From contig NZ_OY762657.1 in the NCBI RefSeq assembly GCF_963666255.1, positions 62,001 to 126,000 of the forward strand: a stretch of DNA of 64,000 bases, written 5' to 3'. Positions within the stretch are counted from its first letter, which is position 1. Every line of letters starts with the position of its first letter. A model generated the notes under the pieces. The model was not told the DNA's origin and ran no database searches. It saw only the letters and a program-made list of their open reading frames with translations. Source of the stretch: an uncultured Propionivibrio sp. GTDB lineage: Bacteria > Pseudomonadota > Gammaproteobacteria > Burkholderiales > Rhodocyclaceae. Shown one piece after another: positions 53,563-62,971 of this stretch. The translations under genes were made by a program, and so were the position numbers.

Positions 53563-56500
53563 CAAGCGCCGCCAACTGCTGGCCGCCGGCGGACTCGCCG
53601 CCTTCGCCGCCGGCTATGCGGAAACCGCCGGCCGCGTCGTCGGCACGCTGTTCGGCCGCGACGCGCCGAAGCACAAGACGGCCGGCGACGCGCCGGCCCC
53701 CGAATACCGCGTCGATGCCAACGGCAAGGTGACGCTCAACCCGGCGCAGCAGGTCAGCTACACCGTCTGCGTCGGCTGCACGACGCAATGCGGCGTGCGT
53801 GTCCGGCTCGACAAGGCGAGCGGCAAGGTGCTGCGCGTCTCGGGCAATCCCTACAGCCCGCTATCGACGGAACCGCACCTGCCGATGAAGGCCTCGGTAC
53901 ATGACAGCTTCGCGGCGGTGTCGGCGGCCATGGAGCGCGGCCTCGACGGGCGCTCGACCGCCTGCGGCCGCGGCAACGCGATCGCCCAGCAGCTCGACTC
54001 GCCGTATCGCGTGCTGACGCCGCTCAAGCGCGTCGGACCGCGCAATTCCGGCCAGTGGCAGCCGATCAGCTTCGAGCAATTGATCAAGGAAGTCGTCCAC
54101 GGCGGCGACCTCTTCGGCGAAGGCCCGGTCGACGGCCTCGCCGCGCTGCGCGACCTGAAGACACCGATCGACCCGGCACAGCCCGAACTCGGCGCGCGCG
54201 TCAATCAGGTCGTCGCGCTGTCGAGCGTCAATGACGGGCGCGAAGGCTTCGCCCGCCGCTTTATCCAGAAAGCCTACGGCACGCTCAACTTCGTCGGCCA
54301 CGGTTCGTATTGCGGCGGCTCCTACCGCTCGGGTTCGGGCGCGCTGTTCGGCAACATGAAGACGATGCCGCACGCCAAGCCGGACTTCGCCAACGCCGAG
54401 TTCATCCTCTTCGTCGGCACCGCGCCGGGCCACGCCGGCAATCCCTTCAAGCGCACTGGCGCGCTGGTCGCCAGGAGCCGCGCCGAGGGCACGCTCAGCT
54501 ACGTCGTCGTCGATCCGGTGATGACGCACGCCGACAGCCGCGCCAGCGGCGACCGCGCCCGCTGGGTGCCGATCCGCCCCTGCACCGACGGCGCCATGGC
54601 GATGGCGATCATCCGCTGGCTCTTCGAAAACGATCGCATCGACCGCGCCTTCCTCGCCCAGCCCAACGCCAAGGTGGCGCAAAAAGCCGGCGAGCCGTCC
54701 TTCTCCAACGCCACCCACCTCGTCGTCGTCGAACCCGGCCACGCGCGCGAAGGCCGCATGCTGCGCGCTTCCGACCTCGGCGCCGCGATCGCCGAAGACC
54801 AGCGCTACAAGGACGCCGACGCTTTCATCTGCATCGACGCGAACGGGCGCCCGGTCGCGCACGATCAGGCGACGGGACCGGCCGAGCTTTTCGTCGACCG
54901 CGTCATCGACGTCGGCGGCACGCCGCTGCGCGTCAAATCCTCGCTGCAACTGCTGCGCGAGGAAGCCCTGCGCCTCGACCTGCCCGACTACGCCGCGGCC
55001 TGCGGCATCCCTGCCGACACGCTCGCCGCGCTGGCCGAACAGCTCGCCCGCCACGGCAAGCGCGCCTCGGTCATCGCGCACGGCGGCATGATGAGCGGCA
55101 GCGGCTTCTACAACGCTTACGCGCTGATGAGCATCAACGCGCTGCTCGGCAACCTCAACTGGAAGGGCGGCTTCGTCGCCAACGGCGGCGGCTTCCGCGA
55201 CGACGGCCCCGGCCCGCGCTACAACCTCGACACTTTCCCCGGCATGGTCCAGCCCAAGGGTACGCCGCTCGGGCGCAACGTGCCGTACGAGAAGAGCAGC
55301 GAATTCGGCAAGCGCAAGGGCGCCGGTGCCGCCTATCCGGCGAGCGCACCCTGGTTCCCGAACGCGCCGGGGCTGACGACCGAGATCCTGCCCGGCGGCC
55401 TCGCCGGTTACCCGTATGCGATGAAGGCGCTGATCCTGTGGTCGGCCAACCCACTCTACGGCATCCCTGGCCTGCGCCAGCGCATCGGCCGCGAGCTCGC
55501 CGACCCGAAGAAGCTGCCGCTGATCGTCTCGATCGATCCCTTCATCAACGAGAGCAACGCTTATGCCGATTACATCATCCCGGATTCACTGCTCTACGAG
55601 AGCTGGGGCTGGGTCTCGGCCTGGAACGGCGTGCCGACCAAGGCGATGGCCGCGCGCTGGCCGGTGATCGAACCGAAGGCCGCGAAGACCGCCGACGGCG
55701 AAGCGATCGGCATGGAGACTTTCTTCATCGGCCTCGCCCGCGAGATGAAATTGCCCGGCTTCGGCGAGGGCGCGCTGAGCGACGCCGAAGGCAATCCCTG
55801 TGCGCTGAAGACGCCCGCCGACTGGTACCTGCGTGCCGGCGCCAACGTCGCCTGGCAGGGCAAGGAACCGGTCGGCGACGCCAGCGACGAAGACCTCGTC
55901 TATTCCGGCGTCGAGCGCCTGCGGCCGCTGCTCGAGCGCACGCTCAAGCCCGAGGAGGTCGCCAAGGTCGGCTTCCTCTACAGCCGCGGCGGTCGCTACC
56001 AGCCGGCCAAGGACGCCTTCGACGAGGAACAGCCTGAGTGGATGCGCAATCCGATGAAGGCGATGTGTCATCTCTGGAACGAATCGGTCGGCGGCGCGCA
56101 CAACAGCCTCTCCGGCCAGCGCTTCCACGGCAGCGCGCGCTGGCAGGAACCGTCCTTTGCCGACGGCACGCCGATGCGCGCGCGCTATCCGGCCGAACGC
56201 TGGCCGCTGCTGCTCGTCAGCTACAAATCGGCCTTGCAGAGCGCCCATTCGGTCGGCGCCACGCGACTCCTGCGCCTGCATCCGGAAAACCCGGTGCTGA
56301 TGCATCCGGACGATGCCGGCCGGCTCGGACTGCGCACCGGCGACCGGGCCGAGATCCGCACGCCCGGCGGCACGCTGGCGGCGCGCGTCACGGTTCATCC
56401 GGGTGTCATGGCCGGAACGATCGCCTGCGAGCACGGCTTCGGCCATCGCGAGCTCGGCGCCCGCGCGCACCGCATCGGCACGCAGCGCCAGCCGGACAAT

Positions 56501-56638
56501 CCTGCGCTTTCCGCCGGCATCAACCTCAATGACATCGGCCTGATCGACCCGACCCGCCCGGACCGCGCGCCCTGGGTCGACGCGATCTCCGGCGCCGCCG
56601 TGCGCAACGGTTTGCCGGCGTCGGTGCAGCGGATCTAA
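53552..56638 (+). CDS. ttrA: Tetrathionate reductase molybdopterin subunit TtrA-like
   Basis: The 1028-residue DMSO-reductase-family enzyme has a twin-arginine leader (DKRRQLLAAGGLAAFAAG), a [4Fe-4S] motif Cys73-x2-Cys76-x3-Cys80 with a later Cys (STACGRGNA), and the Mo-bis-MGD domains including HGSYCGGSYRSGSGALFG and the C-terminal NPVLMHPDDAGRLGLRTGDRAEIRTPGG. Length fits TtrA. The start ATG 53552 has GGGAG 6 bases upstream and lies 11 bases inside ttrC. It reduces tetrathionate, and TtrA relatives may accept other oxyanions. Confidence 0.88.
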   Translation: MAFDKRRQLLAAGGLAAFAAGYAETAGRVVGTLFGRDAPKHKTAGDAPAPEYRVDANGKVTLNPAQQVSYTVCVGCTTQCGVRVRLDKASGKVLRVSGNPYSPLSTEPHLPMKASVHDSFAAVSAAMERGLDGRSTACGRGNAIAQQLDSPYRVLTPLKRVGPRNSGQWQPISFEQLIKEVVHGGDLFGEGPVDGLAALRDLKTPIDPAQPELGARVNQVVALSSVNDGREGFARRFIQKAYGTLNFVGHGSYCGGSYRSGSGALFGNMKTMPHAKPDFANAEFILFVGTAPGHAGNPFKRTGALVARSRAEGTLSYVVVDPVMTHADSRASGDRARWVPIRPCTDGAMAMAIIRWLFENDRIDRAFLAQPNAKVAQKAGEPSFSNATHLVVVEPGHAREGRMLRASDLGAAIAEDQRYKDADAFICIDANGRPVAHDQATGPAELFVDRVIDVGGTPLRVKSSLQLLREEALRLDLPDYAAACGIPADTLAALAEQLARHGKRASVIAHGGMMSGSGFYNAYALMSINALLGNLNWKGGFVANGGGFRDDGPGPRYNLDTFPGMVQPKGTPLGRNVPYEKSSEFGKRKGAGAAYPASAPWFPNAPGLTTEILPGGLAGYPYAMKALILWSANPLYGIPGLRQRIGRELADPKKLPLIVSIDPFINESNAYADYIIPDSLLYESWGWVSAWNGVPTKAMAARWPVIEPKAAKTADGEAIGMETFFIGLAREMKLPGFGEGALSDAEGNPCALKTPADWYLRAGANVAWQGKEPVGDASDEDLVYSGVERLRPLLERTLKPEEVAKVGFLYSRGGRYQPAKDAFDEEQPEWMRNPMKAMCHLWNESVGGAHNSLSGQRFHGSARWQEPSFADGTPMRARYPAERWPLLLVSYKSALQSAHSVGATRLLRLHPENPVLMHPDDAGRLGLRTGDRAEIRTPGGTLAARVTVHPGVMAGTIACEHGFGHRELGARAHRIGTQRQPDNPALSAGINLNDIGLIDPTRPDRAPWVDAISGAAVRNGLPASVQRI

Positions 56639-56687
56639 GAGCCTATTTCGGTGGGGATCGTGGGGCGAGCCCTACCGAAATAGGCTC
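56639..56687. terminator. Bidirectional terminator between ttrA and ttrR
   Basis: GAGCCTATTTCGGT (56639-56652) and ACCGAAATAGGCTC (56674-56687) form a perfect 14-bp stem with a 21-base loop between the convergent genes. Confidence 0.65.
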
Positions 56688-56707
56688 CAAGCCCCTCCGG
56701 CGCGCCC

Positions 56708-57340
56708 TCAGTCGAGGGCCGCCGGATCGACGCGCAGCATCAGCCGGGCGAGTTCGGCCGCCGAGGCGATGCCCATCTTCTCCATGACGTGCTGACGGTG
56801 GATATGCACTGTCTTTTCGCTGATCGCAAGCGTCGCCGCGATCAGCTTGTTCGGCTCGCCGAGCGCGACGCAGCGGGCGACTTCGCGTTCGCGCGGCGAC
56901 AGTGTCTCGAACAGGCGCAAAGCATCGGCGCGCCGCCGCGCCTCGGCCAACTGTTCGGCGCTGCGGCGCACGGCAACCGAGACGGCGTCGAGCAGCACCT
57001 GGTCGCGGAACGGCTTCTCGATGAAATCGGCTGCCCCGGATTTCATCGCCTGCACAACCATCGACACATCGGCATGGCCGGTCATGAAGATGATCGGCAA
57101 GGCCACGCCGCGCTCGCGCAGGATCTGCTGCAACTCCAGCCCGCTCATTGCCGGCATGCGGATGTCGAGCAGCGCGCAGGCCGGCGCTTCGAGCGGCGCC
57201 AGCGCGTCGAGAAATTCTTCGGCCGAAGCATGCAGCCGCACCTGCCAGCCGACCGATTCGAGCAGGAAACGCAGGGCGCGGCGCAAGGCGCCGTCGTCGT
57301 CGACGACGTGGATGACACAGTTTTCAGGCAGCGGATTCAT
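56708..57340 (-). CDS. ttrR: Two-component response regulator TtrR-like (FixJ/NarL family)
   Basis: The 210-residue regulator has a receiver domain with DDD acids and phospho-Asp in ALLDIRMPAMSG, IIFMTGHADVSMVVQAMKSGAADFIEKPF (FixJ-like), and a LuxR helix-turn-helix (LSPREREVARCVALGEPNKLIAATLAISEKTVHIHRQHVMEKM). It overlaps the end of the kinase gene, so the pair is coupled. The start may be ATG 57352 or 57340. It should activate ttrBCA in response to tetrathionate. Confidence 0.9.
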   Translation of the reverse strand: MNPLPENCVIHVVDDDGALRRALRFLLESVGWQVRLHASAEEFLDALAPLEAPACALLDIRMPAMSGLELQQILRERGVALPIIFMTGHADVSMVVQAMKSGAADFIEKPFRDQVLLDAVSVAVRRSAEQLAEARRRADALRLFETLSPREREVARCVALGEPNKLIAATLAISEKTVHIHRQHVMEKMGIASAAELARLMLRVDPAALD

Positions 57341-59126
57341 CGCTCGGCTCATGACACGGCAATTGGAAGAGGAAACGCATCCCGATGCCATCGGCATTGG
57401 CCTCGGCCCACAGCCGGCCGCCGTGGGCCTCGATGATGCTCTTGCAGATCGGCAGCCCGAGGCCGAGGCCGTCGGGCTTGGTCGTAAAGAAAGGCTCGAA
57501 CAGGCGTTCGCGCTGGTCATCGTCGAGCCCGGCGCCGCGATCGGCGACCTCGACGACGACGCGATTGCCGGCGCGCGCGAAGCCCAGGCGGATGCCCTGG
57601 CGCGCCTCGGGCAGGCCGCGTGCGGCATCGATCGCGTTCTTGATCAGGTTGACCAGCACCTGCTGGATCTGCAGACCATCGCAGAGCGCGACGCACGATG
57701 ACGTCGGCGCCTCGATGGTAATTTCGGGACACTGCACCAGCATGCCGGCGACAAGCCGCCGCGCCTCTCCTGCCAGTGCGACGAGGTCGACCGGCTCGCG
57801 CACCGCCGCGCGTTTTCGCGCGAAATGACGGATGCGTTGGACGACACCGCTGGCGCGCTCGGCCTCGCCGGCGATCTCGCCGCAGGCCTCGCGCAGCGCC
57901 TCGGGCGTCAGCGTGCCGGCGGCATCGCGCCGCAGCAGGCTGTTGGCATAGGTGGCGATGCTCGCCAGCGGCTGGTTGATCTCGTGCGCCAGGCTCCCCG
58001 ACAGCTCGCCGAGGATCGACAGCCGCGACAGATGCTCCATCTTCTCCTGCTGGTCGCGCGCCCGGTGCTCGGCGGCCTCGCGGGCGACGAGCGAGTCCTT
58101 GAGTTCGCGCGTGCGCCGATGCACGAGATGCTCGACGCGTACCGTGTGCGCGACACCGGCGACGAGTACCGCCAGCAAGGCGAGCAGCCACGGCCAGAAG
58201 CGCCGGGCCAGCCCTTCGGGCGTGATCTCGCGCAGGTAGGCGTACGGCCCGAGGCGCAACTCGCGGTAGAGATCGAAGACCGGCTGATAGTCGCGCGGCA
58301 CCGACCAGCTGACGTGCTCGGCGTTCTCCGGCATCGCCAGCAGCACGCGCGCGACCGCCTTGGCCAACGCCGGATCGAGCCGTCGCGTGACGGCGATCGG
58401 CCAGTCGGGATAAAGCGCCGACGAGAGCGCGCAATCGAAGCCCTCGACCTGCCGCGGCGACAGGATGCGAAAGTCATCGAGGCGCAGCGCGCCCTCGCGC
58501 GCCAGCTGCTCGGGCAGACAGGCGCGGACGATGCCGGCGTCGACCTCGCCGTCGCGCACGGCGTCGAGGATGCGCGTCATCGGCAGGCCGAGAAAGCGCA
58601 GTTCGCCGAGCGCCGATTCGGGATCGACACCGGCCTGCAGCAATTCGCGCGCCGCGATCAGGTAACCGCCGAAAGCCTCCGGCGCCACCGCAGCGACGCG
58701 CCGTCCGGCGAGATCGGCAAGCGTGGACAGATCGGTCCGGTCGGCCCGCGTCAGCACCACCGATCCGAGCGCGACCCCGTCGCGCGCCGCATTGCGCGAT
58801 TGCAGCGTGGCAATGCGGCTCAGGCCGAAGGCGGATTCGAGCGTGACGTAATAGCCCGGATTGGTGATCACCAGATCGACGCGGCCGGCGGCCAGCGCCG
58901 CCTGCAGCCCGTCGGCATCGAAGCTCTTGAGGCGAAAGCCGTGCCCCGGTAACTCACGGTTCAGCGCGGCGACCATCGGCGACCAGTCCGACATCGCCGC
59001 GCGCTCGCCCTGATAGGCGAAGACGCCGATCGTCACCTCGGCACGCAACGGCAGCGCAAGCGTGGCGAGCGCCGCGAGGACGCAGCCGCAGACGGCAAGA
59101 CGGAAATTCGGCACGCAGGGCTTCAT
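57324..59126 (-). CDS. ttrS: Sensor histidine kinase TtrS-like
   Basis: The 600-residue kinase has a signal peptide (about 1-28), a PhnD-like periplasmic binding domain (about 29-310; VTIGVFAYQGERAAMSDWSP, LVITNPGYYVTLES, LPMTRILDAVRDGEVDAGIVRACL), one membrane helix (about 325-350), and a HisKA/HATPase core with the His in LSGSLAHEINQPLASI, N-box NLIKNAIDAARG, and GLGLPICKSIIEAHGG. This is the TtrS architecture. It is divergent from yedE. Confidence 0.9.
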   Translation of the reverse strand: MKPCVPNFRLAVCGCVLAALATLALPLRAEVTIGVFAYQGERAAMSDWSPMVAALNRELPGHGFRLKSFDADGLQAALAAGRVDLVITNPGYYVTLESAFGLSRIATLQSRNAARDGVALGSVVLTRADRTDLSTLADLAGRRVAAVAPEAFGGYLIAARELLQAGVDPESALGELRFLGLPMTRILDAVRDGEVDAGIVRACLPEQLAREGALRLDDFRILSPRQVEGFDCALSSALYPDWPIAVTRRLDPALAKAVARVLLAMPENAEHVSWSVPRDYQPVFDLYRELRLGPYAYLREITPEGLARRFWPWLLALLAVLVAGVAHTVRVEHLVHRRTRELKDSLVAREAAEHRARDQQEKMEHLSRLSILGELSGSLAHEINQPLASIATYANSLLRRDAAGTLTPEALREACGEIAGEAERASGVVQRIRHFARKRAAVREPVDLVALAGEARRLVAGMLVQCPEITIEAPTSSCVALCDGLQIQQVLVNLIKNAIDAARGLPEARQGIRLGFARAGNRVVVEVADRGAGLDDDQRERLFEPFFTTKPDGLGLGLPICKSIIEAHGGRLWAEANADGIGMRFLFQLPCHEPSDESAA

Positions 59127-59321
59127 GACGAAGGATTGTACCCGGCCGCCTCCGACGCGCCCATCGCCACGGCGGACAGATCTCATGCCAATCGCCTATA
59201 CAAGCGAATGCTAATTGAGAACAACTCCTAGGCAAATCAGTGGAAAGCGAGGAAAATGCAGGGTTTGCGCGATTTGGCCGAGGGGGCCGGATCGGCATCA
59301 GGACTACCAAGGAACGCTGTC

Positions 59322-60428
59322 ATGAAAAACACCCTGAGCTCCTTCTTCGCCTCGCGCGGCGGCATCATCGCCGTCGGCGCCGTCATTGGCGCGCTCGCCG
59401 CCTGGCTCGTTTCGATGGGCAACCCGCCCAACATGGGCATCTGTGTCGCCTGTTTCGAGCGCGACATCGCCGGTGCGCTCGGCCTGCACCGTGCCGACGT
59501 CGTCCAGTATCTGCGCCCGGAAATCCCCGCCTTCGTCCTCGGCTCGCTGGCCGCCGCGCTGGCCTTCGGCGAATTCCGCGCCCGCGCCGGCTCGACGCCG
59601 CTGCTGCGCTTCTTCCTCGGCATGTTCGCCGCCATCGGCGCGCTCGTCTTTCTCGGCTGCCCGTGGCGCAGCATCCTGCGCCTCGCCGGCGGCGACGGCA
59701 ACGCCATCGTCGGCATCGCCGGACTGGCCAGCGGCATTTCGATCGGCGCACTCTTCCTCAAGAACGGTTTCACCCTCGGCCGCGCCCGCCCGGCGCTCAA
59801 GCCGGCCGGCTGGCTGATGCCGGCGCTGATGCTCGGCCTGCTCGCGCTGGCCTTCGCCCAACCGGCGTTCATCTTCGCCAGCAGCAAGGGCCCCGGCTCG
59901 ATGCATGCGCCGCTGCTCATCTCGCTCGGCGCCGGCCTGCTCGTCGGCTTCCTCGCCCAGCGCAGCCGCTTCTGCACGATGGGTTCGATCCGCGACGCCG
60001 TCCTGCTGCGCGACTTTCACCTGATCTCGGGCGTCATCGCCATGGCCATCGCCGCCTTCGCCGTCAATCTGCTGCTCGGCCAGTTCAAGCCCGGTTTCGC
60101 CATGCAGCCGATCGCGCACAGCAACCATCTCTGGAACTTCCTCGGCATGGTGCTCGCCGGCCTGTCGTTCGCGCTCGCCGGCGGCTGCCCCGGCCGTCAG
60201 CTGATCCTCACCGGCGAAGGCGACACCGATGCCGGCGTCTTCGTCGTCGGCATGCTCGTCGGTGCCGCCGTCGCCCACAACTTCGCGCTTGCCGCGGCCG
60301 CCGACAAGATGACCGAGGCCGTGCTGCAGGTCGGCGGACCCGGTTTCAACGGCCAGGTTGCCGTACTCGTCGGTCTCGTCTTCTGCCTCATCCTCGGCTT
60401 CTCGATGCGCGAGAAATTCGACGCCTGA
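59322..60428 (+). CDS. yedE: YedE-family transporter, putative selenium/sulfur transport
   Basis: The 368-residue protein has about ten membrane helices in two YeeE/YedE repeats: MGNPPNMGICVACFERDIAG, FLGCPWRSILRLAGGDGN, SRFCTMGSIRDAVLL, LAGGCPGRQLILTGEGD, each with the conserved cysteine/glycine motifs. It is the subgroup often named selenium metabolism membrane protein YedE. With the three following genes it forms a selenium/sulfur-utilisation set. It is divergent from ttrS, 195 bases apart. Confidence 0.88.
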   Translation: MKNTLSSFFASRGGIIAVGAVIGALAAWLVSMGNPPNMGICVACFERDIAGALGLHRADVVQYLRPEIPAFVLGSLAAALAFGEFRARAGSTPLLRFFLGMFAAIGALVFLGCPWRSILRLAGGDGNAIVGIAGLASGISIGALFLKNGFTLGRARPALKPAGWLMPALMLGLLALAFAQPAFIFASSKGPGSMHAPLLISLGAGLLVGFLAQRSRFCTMGSIRDAVLLRDFHLISGVIAMAIAAFAVNLLLGQFKPGFAMQPIAHSNHLWNFLGMVLAGLSFALAGGCPGRQLILTGEGDTDAGVFVVGMLVGAAVAHNFALAAAADKMTEAVLQVGGPGFNGQVAVLVGLVFCLILGFSMREKFDA

Positions 60429-60499
60429 TCGACACGCCCTGCGCGGGCCACCAAGGGCACGCGCAGCCTTTATTGCGACGACATTTGAAAGGACACTCC

Positions 60500-60715
60500 A
60501 TGAAAACACTCGATGTCTGCGGGCTCTCATGCCCGGAACCGGTAGTCCGCACCCAGGCCGCACTCAGGGCGCTGGCCGCCGGCGACAGCCTCGCGGTGCT
60601 CGCCGACACGGCCACCGCACGCGACAACATCCTGCGCACCGCGACGCAGGCCGGCTGTCTGGTCCGCGCCGACACGGACGGCGAAGCCTTCCGCATCGTC
60701 CTGACGAAAGCCTGA
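60500..60715 (+). CDS. TusA/YedF-like sulfurtransferase
   Basis: The 71-residue protein has the catalytic motif LDVCGLSCPEPVVRTQAALR (Cys-Pro-x-Pro) at its N-terminus, as in TusA and YedF/SirA. TusA-like proteins carry a persulfide or a perselenide. It lies 71 bases after yedE; the ATG at 60500 has GGACACTCC before it. Probably moves S or Se from the desulfurase to an acceptor. Confidence 0.9.
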   Translation: MKTLDVCGLSCPEPVVRTQAALRALAAGDSLAVLADTATARDNILRTATQAGCLVRADTDGEAFRIVLTKA

Positions 60716-60725
60716 TGCACAACGC

Positions 60726-61907
60726 ATGAGCGAGCGCCGGTCCATCTATCTCGACAACGCCGCCACGAGCTGGCCGAAGCCGCCCGTCGTCGTCGACGCG
60801 GTCGTGCGCGCGCTCACCGAGGTCGGCGGCAACCCCGGCCGCGCCGGCCATGCACGATCGATCGCCGCGGGACGCCTCGTCGATGCGGCTCGCGAAGCCG
60901 TCGCCGAATTCTTCGGCGCCGACGATCCGCTGCGCGTCGTCTTCGGCGCCAACGTCACCGAAGCGCTCAATCTGGCCTTGTGCGGCCTGTTGCGCCCCGG
61001 TGACCACGTCATCACCAGTTCGATCGAACACAATTCGATGATGCGACCGCTGCGCCAGCTCGAAAGCGAGGGCGTGGCGCTCACCGTCGTCGCCTGCGCG
61101 CCGGACGGAACGCTCGACCCGGCGCAGGTGCTGGCGGCGCTCCGACCGGAAACCCGGCTGGTGGCGCTCTGCCAGGCGTCGAACGTCGCCGGTACGCTGC
61201 TGCCGGTCGCCGAGATCGGGCGCCGCCTGCGCGCCTGCACGCTGGCGCAACCGCTGCTGCTCGTCGATAGCGCCGCTTCGGCCGGCATCGTGCCGATCGA
61301 TATCGAACGCGACGCCATCGACCTGCTGGCCTTCACCGGCCACAAATCGCTGCTCGGCCCGACCGGCACCGGCGGCCTGATCCTCGGCCGCCGCGTCGAT
61401 CCGGCGCGGATCCGGCCGCTCAAGCGCGGCGGCACCGGTAGTCTGTCGGAACAGGAAGAGCAACCGCGTTTCCTGCCCGACGCCTTCGAGAGCGGCACGC
61501 TCAACGTCGCCGGCCTCGCCGGTCTCGACGCCGGCCTGCGCTGGCTGCTCGCCCAGGATCGTGCGGCGCTACGCCAGCAGCATGCGGCCAACACGCGCCG
61601 TCTGCTCGACGGCCTCGGCGCCATTCCCGGCGTGACGCTGTTCGGCCCACGCGATCCGGCCCGCCAGGTCGACATCGTATCCTTCACGTTGGCCGGGATG
61701 TCCTGCTCCGAAGCGGGTTTCCGCCTCGACGAGGAATTCGGCGTCGAATGCCGCATCGGCCTGCACTGCGCGCCGGCGGCACACCGCACGTTCGGCACCT
61801 TCCCCGAGGGCTCGATCCGCTTCGCCCCCGGGCTGTTCACCGCCACCGACGCGCTGGATGCGGCGATCGACGCCGCCGCCCGACTGGCGAGTAGCGCGCA
61901 TGCCTGA
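60726..61907 (+). CDS. Cysteine desulfurase/selenocysteine lyase-like PLP enzyme
   Basis: The 393-residue class V aminotransferase-fold enzyme has IYLDNAATSWPKP, SSIEHNSMMRPL, VDSAASAGIVPIDI and the PLP lysine in LAFTGHKSLLGPTGTGGL, plus the catalytic-loop region RIGLHCAPAAHRTFG with a Cys, typical for the Csd/SufS-like family that liberates S or Se from (seleno)cysteine. It is 10 bases from the TusA/YedF-like gene and overlaps the DUF3343 gene by 8 bases. Confidence 0.9.
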   Translation: MSERRSIYLDNAATSWPKPPVVVDAVVRALTEVGGNPGRAGHARSIAAGRLVDAAREAVAEFFGADDPLRVVFGANVTEALNLALCGLLRPGDHVITSSIEHNSMMRPLRQLESEGVALTVVACAPDGTLDPAQVLAALRPETRLVALCQASNVAGTLLPVAEIGRRLRACTLAQPLLLVDSAASAGIVPIDIERDAIDLLAFTGHKSLLGPTGTGGLILGRRVDPARIRPLKRGGTGSLSEQEEQPRFLPDAFESGTLNVAGLAGLDAGLRWLLAQDRAALRQQHAANTRRLLDGLGAIPGVTLFGPRDPARQVDIVSFTLAGMSCSEAGFRLDEEFGVECRIGLHCAPAAHRTFGTFPEGSIRFAPGLFTATDALDAAIDAAARLASSAHA

Positions 61908-62130
61908 GCCGACGCCGGCCTACCTGCTGTTCCACACCAGCAACCACGCCTTCCGCGCCGAAAAGCTACTGGCCGCGCACGGCCTCGCCGTCAAGCTCGT
62001 GCCGGTACCGCGCCACCTGAGTTCCGACTGCGGCGTCTGCCTGCGCCTCGCGCCGGACGCGCGACAGGCGGCGACCGAGGCGCTGGCCGGCACCGGCGTC
62101 GAACTCGCGGACGTGCATCCGCCGCTCTGA
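61900..62130 (+). CDS. DUF3343 protein (Se/S carrier-like)
   Basis: The 76-residue protein fits PF11823 (Se/S carrier protein-like): YLLFHTSNHAFRAEKLLAAHGLAVKLVPVPRHLSSDCGVCLRL, with the CGVC motif. Family members occur beside YedE, YedF and cysteine desulfurases. The ATG at 61900 overlaps the desulfurase stop, so it is coupled. The two Cys could bind a selenium or sulfur group. Confidence 0.85.
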   Translation: MPEPTPAYLLFHTSNHAFRAEKLLAAHGLAVKLVPVPRHLSSDCGVCLRLAPDARQAATEALAGTGVELADVHPPL

Positions 62131-62238
62131 CCCGCCGGGCTTCCCCAGCCCCCTCTCAATGCCATTGGCTTGAAGCCGGCGGCTTTCACGCCTATCCTTG
62201 ACGCAATTCAACGCAGCGGGCATGGAAACGGACGGCAC

Positions 62239-62946
62239 ATGGAAACCCGGCAGATCGAATACCGCTTCATCCTCGACAACGCACCGGTCGCCACGTTTCC
62301 GCTCGTCTTCGACGCGATGACGATGCGTCCGCTGATGCCGCCGCCCACCGAGGTGCCCGACTGGTGCCGGCTCGACTGCGAACGCTGTGCTGGCTGCCGC
62401 CTGCCCGACGACACGCCGCTCTGCCCTGCCGCCCTGCGCATTGCCGATGTCCTGGCCTGGTCGCAACATCTCGATTCGTGGCGGCCGTTGCGTCTGGAAG
62501 TCCGCGCCGGCGGACGGACGACGACGATCGACACCACGGCGCAGCGCGCCGTCAGTTCGCTGATGGGCCTCCTGATCGCCACCTCGGGCTGTCCCGACAC
62601 CGAGTTTCTCCGCCCGATGGCGCGTTTTCACCAGCCTGTCGCCGACGAACTCGAAACCGCTTTCCGCGCGGTCTCGACCTATCTGATGGCGCAGTACCTG
62701 GCCGCGCAGCGCGGCCACCCCGAGGACGAAACAATCGACGGCCTGCGCGCCCGCTACCGGCGGATCAACGACATCAACCAGGCGTTCTGCCAGCGTCTGC
62801 GCCGGGCCGTCCACGCCGACGCCGTCCCCAATGCCATGATCATTCTGGACTGCTTCGCCAAGGCGGTACCGGGCATGCTCGACGACGCCCTCTCCGAACT
62901 GGCGGGATTGTTCGAGACCGGTTCGCGGGACCTGCCGGCCGCCTGA
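62239..62946 (+). CDS. DUF6901-like conserved protein, 235 aa
   Basis: The protein begins METRQIEYRFILDNAPVATFPL and has CRLDCERCAGCRLPDD with a possible metal-binding cysteine cluster (about residues 53-64), then TTAQRAVSSLMGLLIATSGCPDTEFLRPMARFHQPV and a helical tail. The pattern IEYxFxLD ... ATSGCPxTxFxRPMARFH is that of a family I know as DUF6901, widespread in Beta/Gammaproteobacteria without function. The start was chosen at 62239, since the ATG at 62222 is out of frame. Confidence 0.75.
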   Translation: METRQIEYRFILDNAPVATFPLVFDAMTMRPLMPPPTEVPDWCRLDCERCAGCRLPDDTPLCPAALRIADVLAWSQHLDSWRPLRLEVRAGGRTTTIDTTAQRAVSSLMGLLIATSGCPDTEFLRPMARFHQPVADELETAFRAVSTYLMAQYLAAQRGHPEDETIDGLRARYRRINDINQAFCQRLRRAVHADAVPNAMIILDCFAKAVPGMLDDALSELAGLFETGSRDLPAA

Positions 62947-62971
62947 CGGCAGCCGGCACGAACACGCGCAC

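Noticed and set aside
54310-56037. Plus-strand frame of 575 codons inside ttrA in another frame
   Set aside because: Arginine-rich out-of-frame shadow of ttrA.
59180-59240. Fur-box-like sequence (GCTAATTGAGAAC) between ttrS and yedE
   Set aside because: Only one arm resembles a Fur half-site, and the neighbouring genes have no iron-uptake theme.
59304-60563. Minus-strand open frame of 419 codons opposite yedE
   Set aside because: Antisense shadow of a GC-rich gene; composition (Glu/Ala/Gly/Arg) and lack of motifs do not support a protein.
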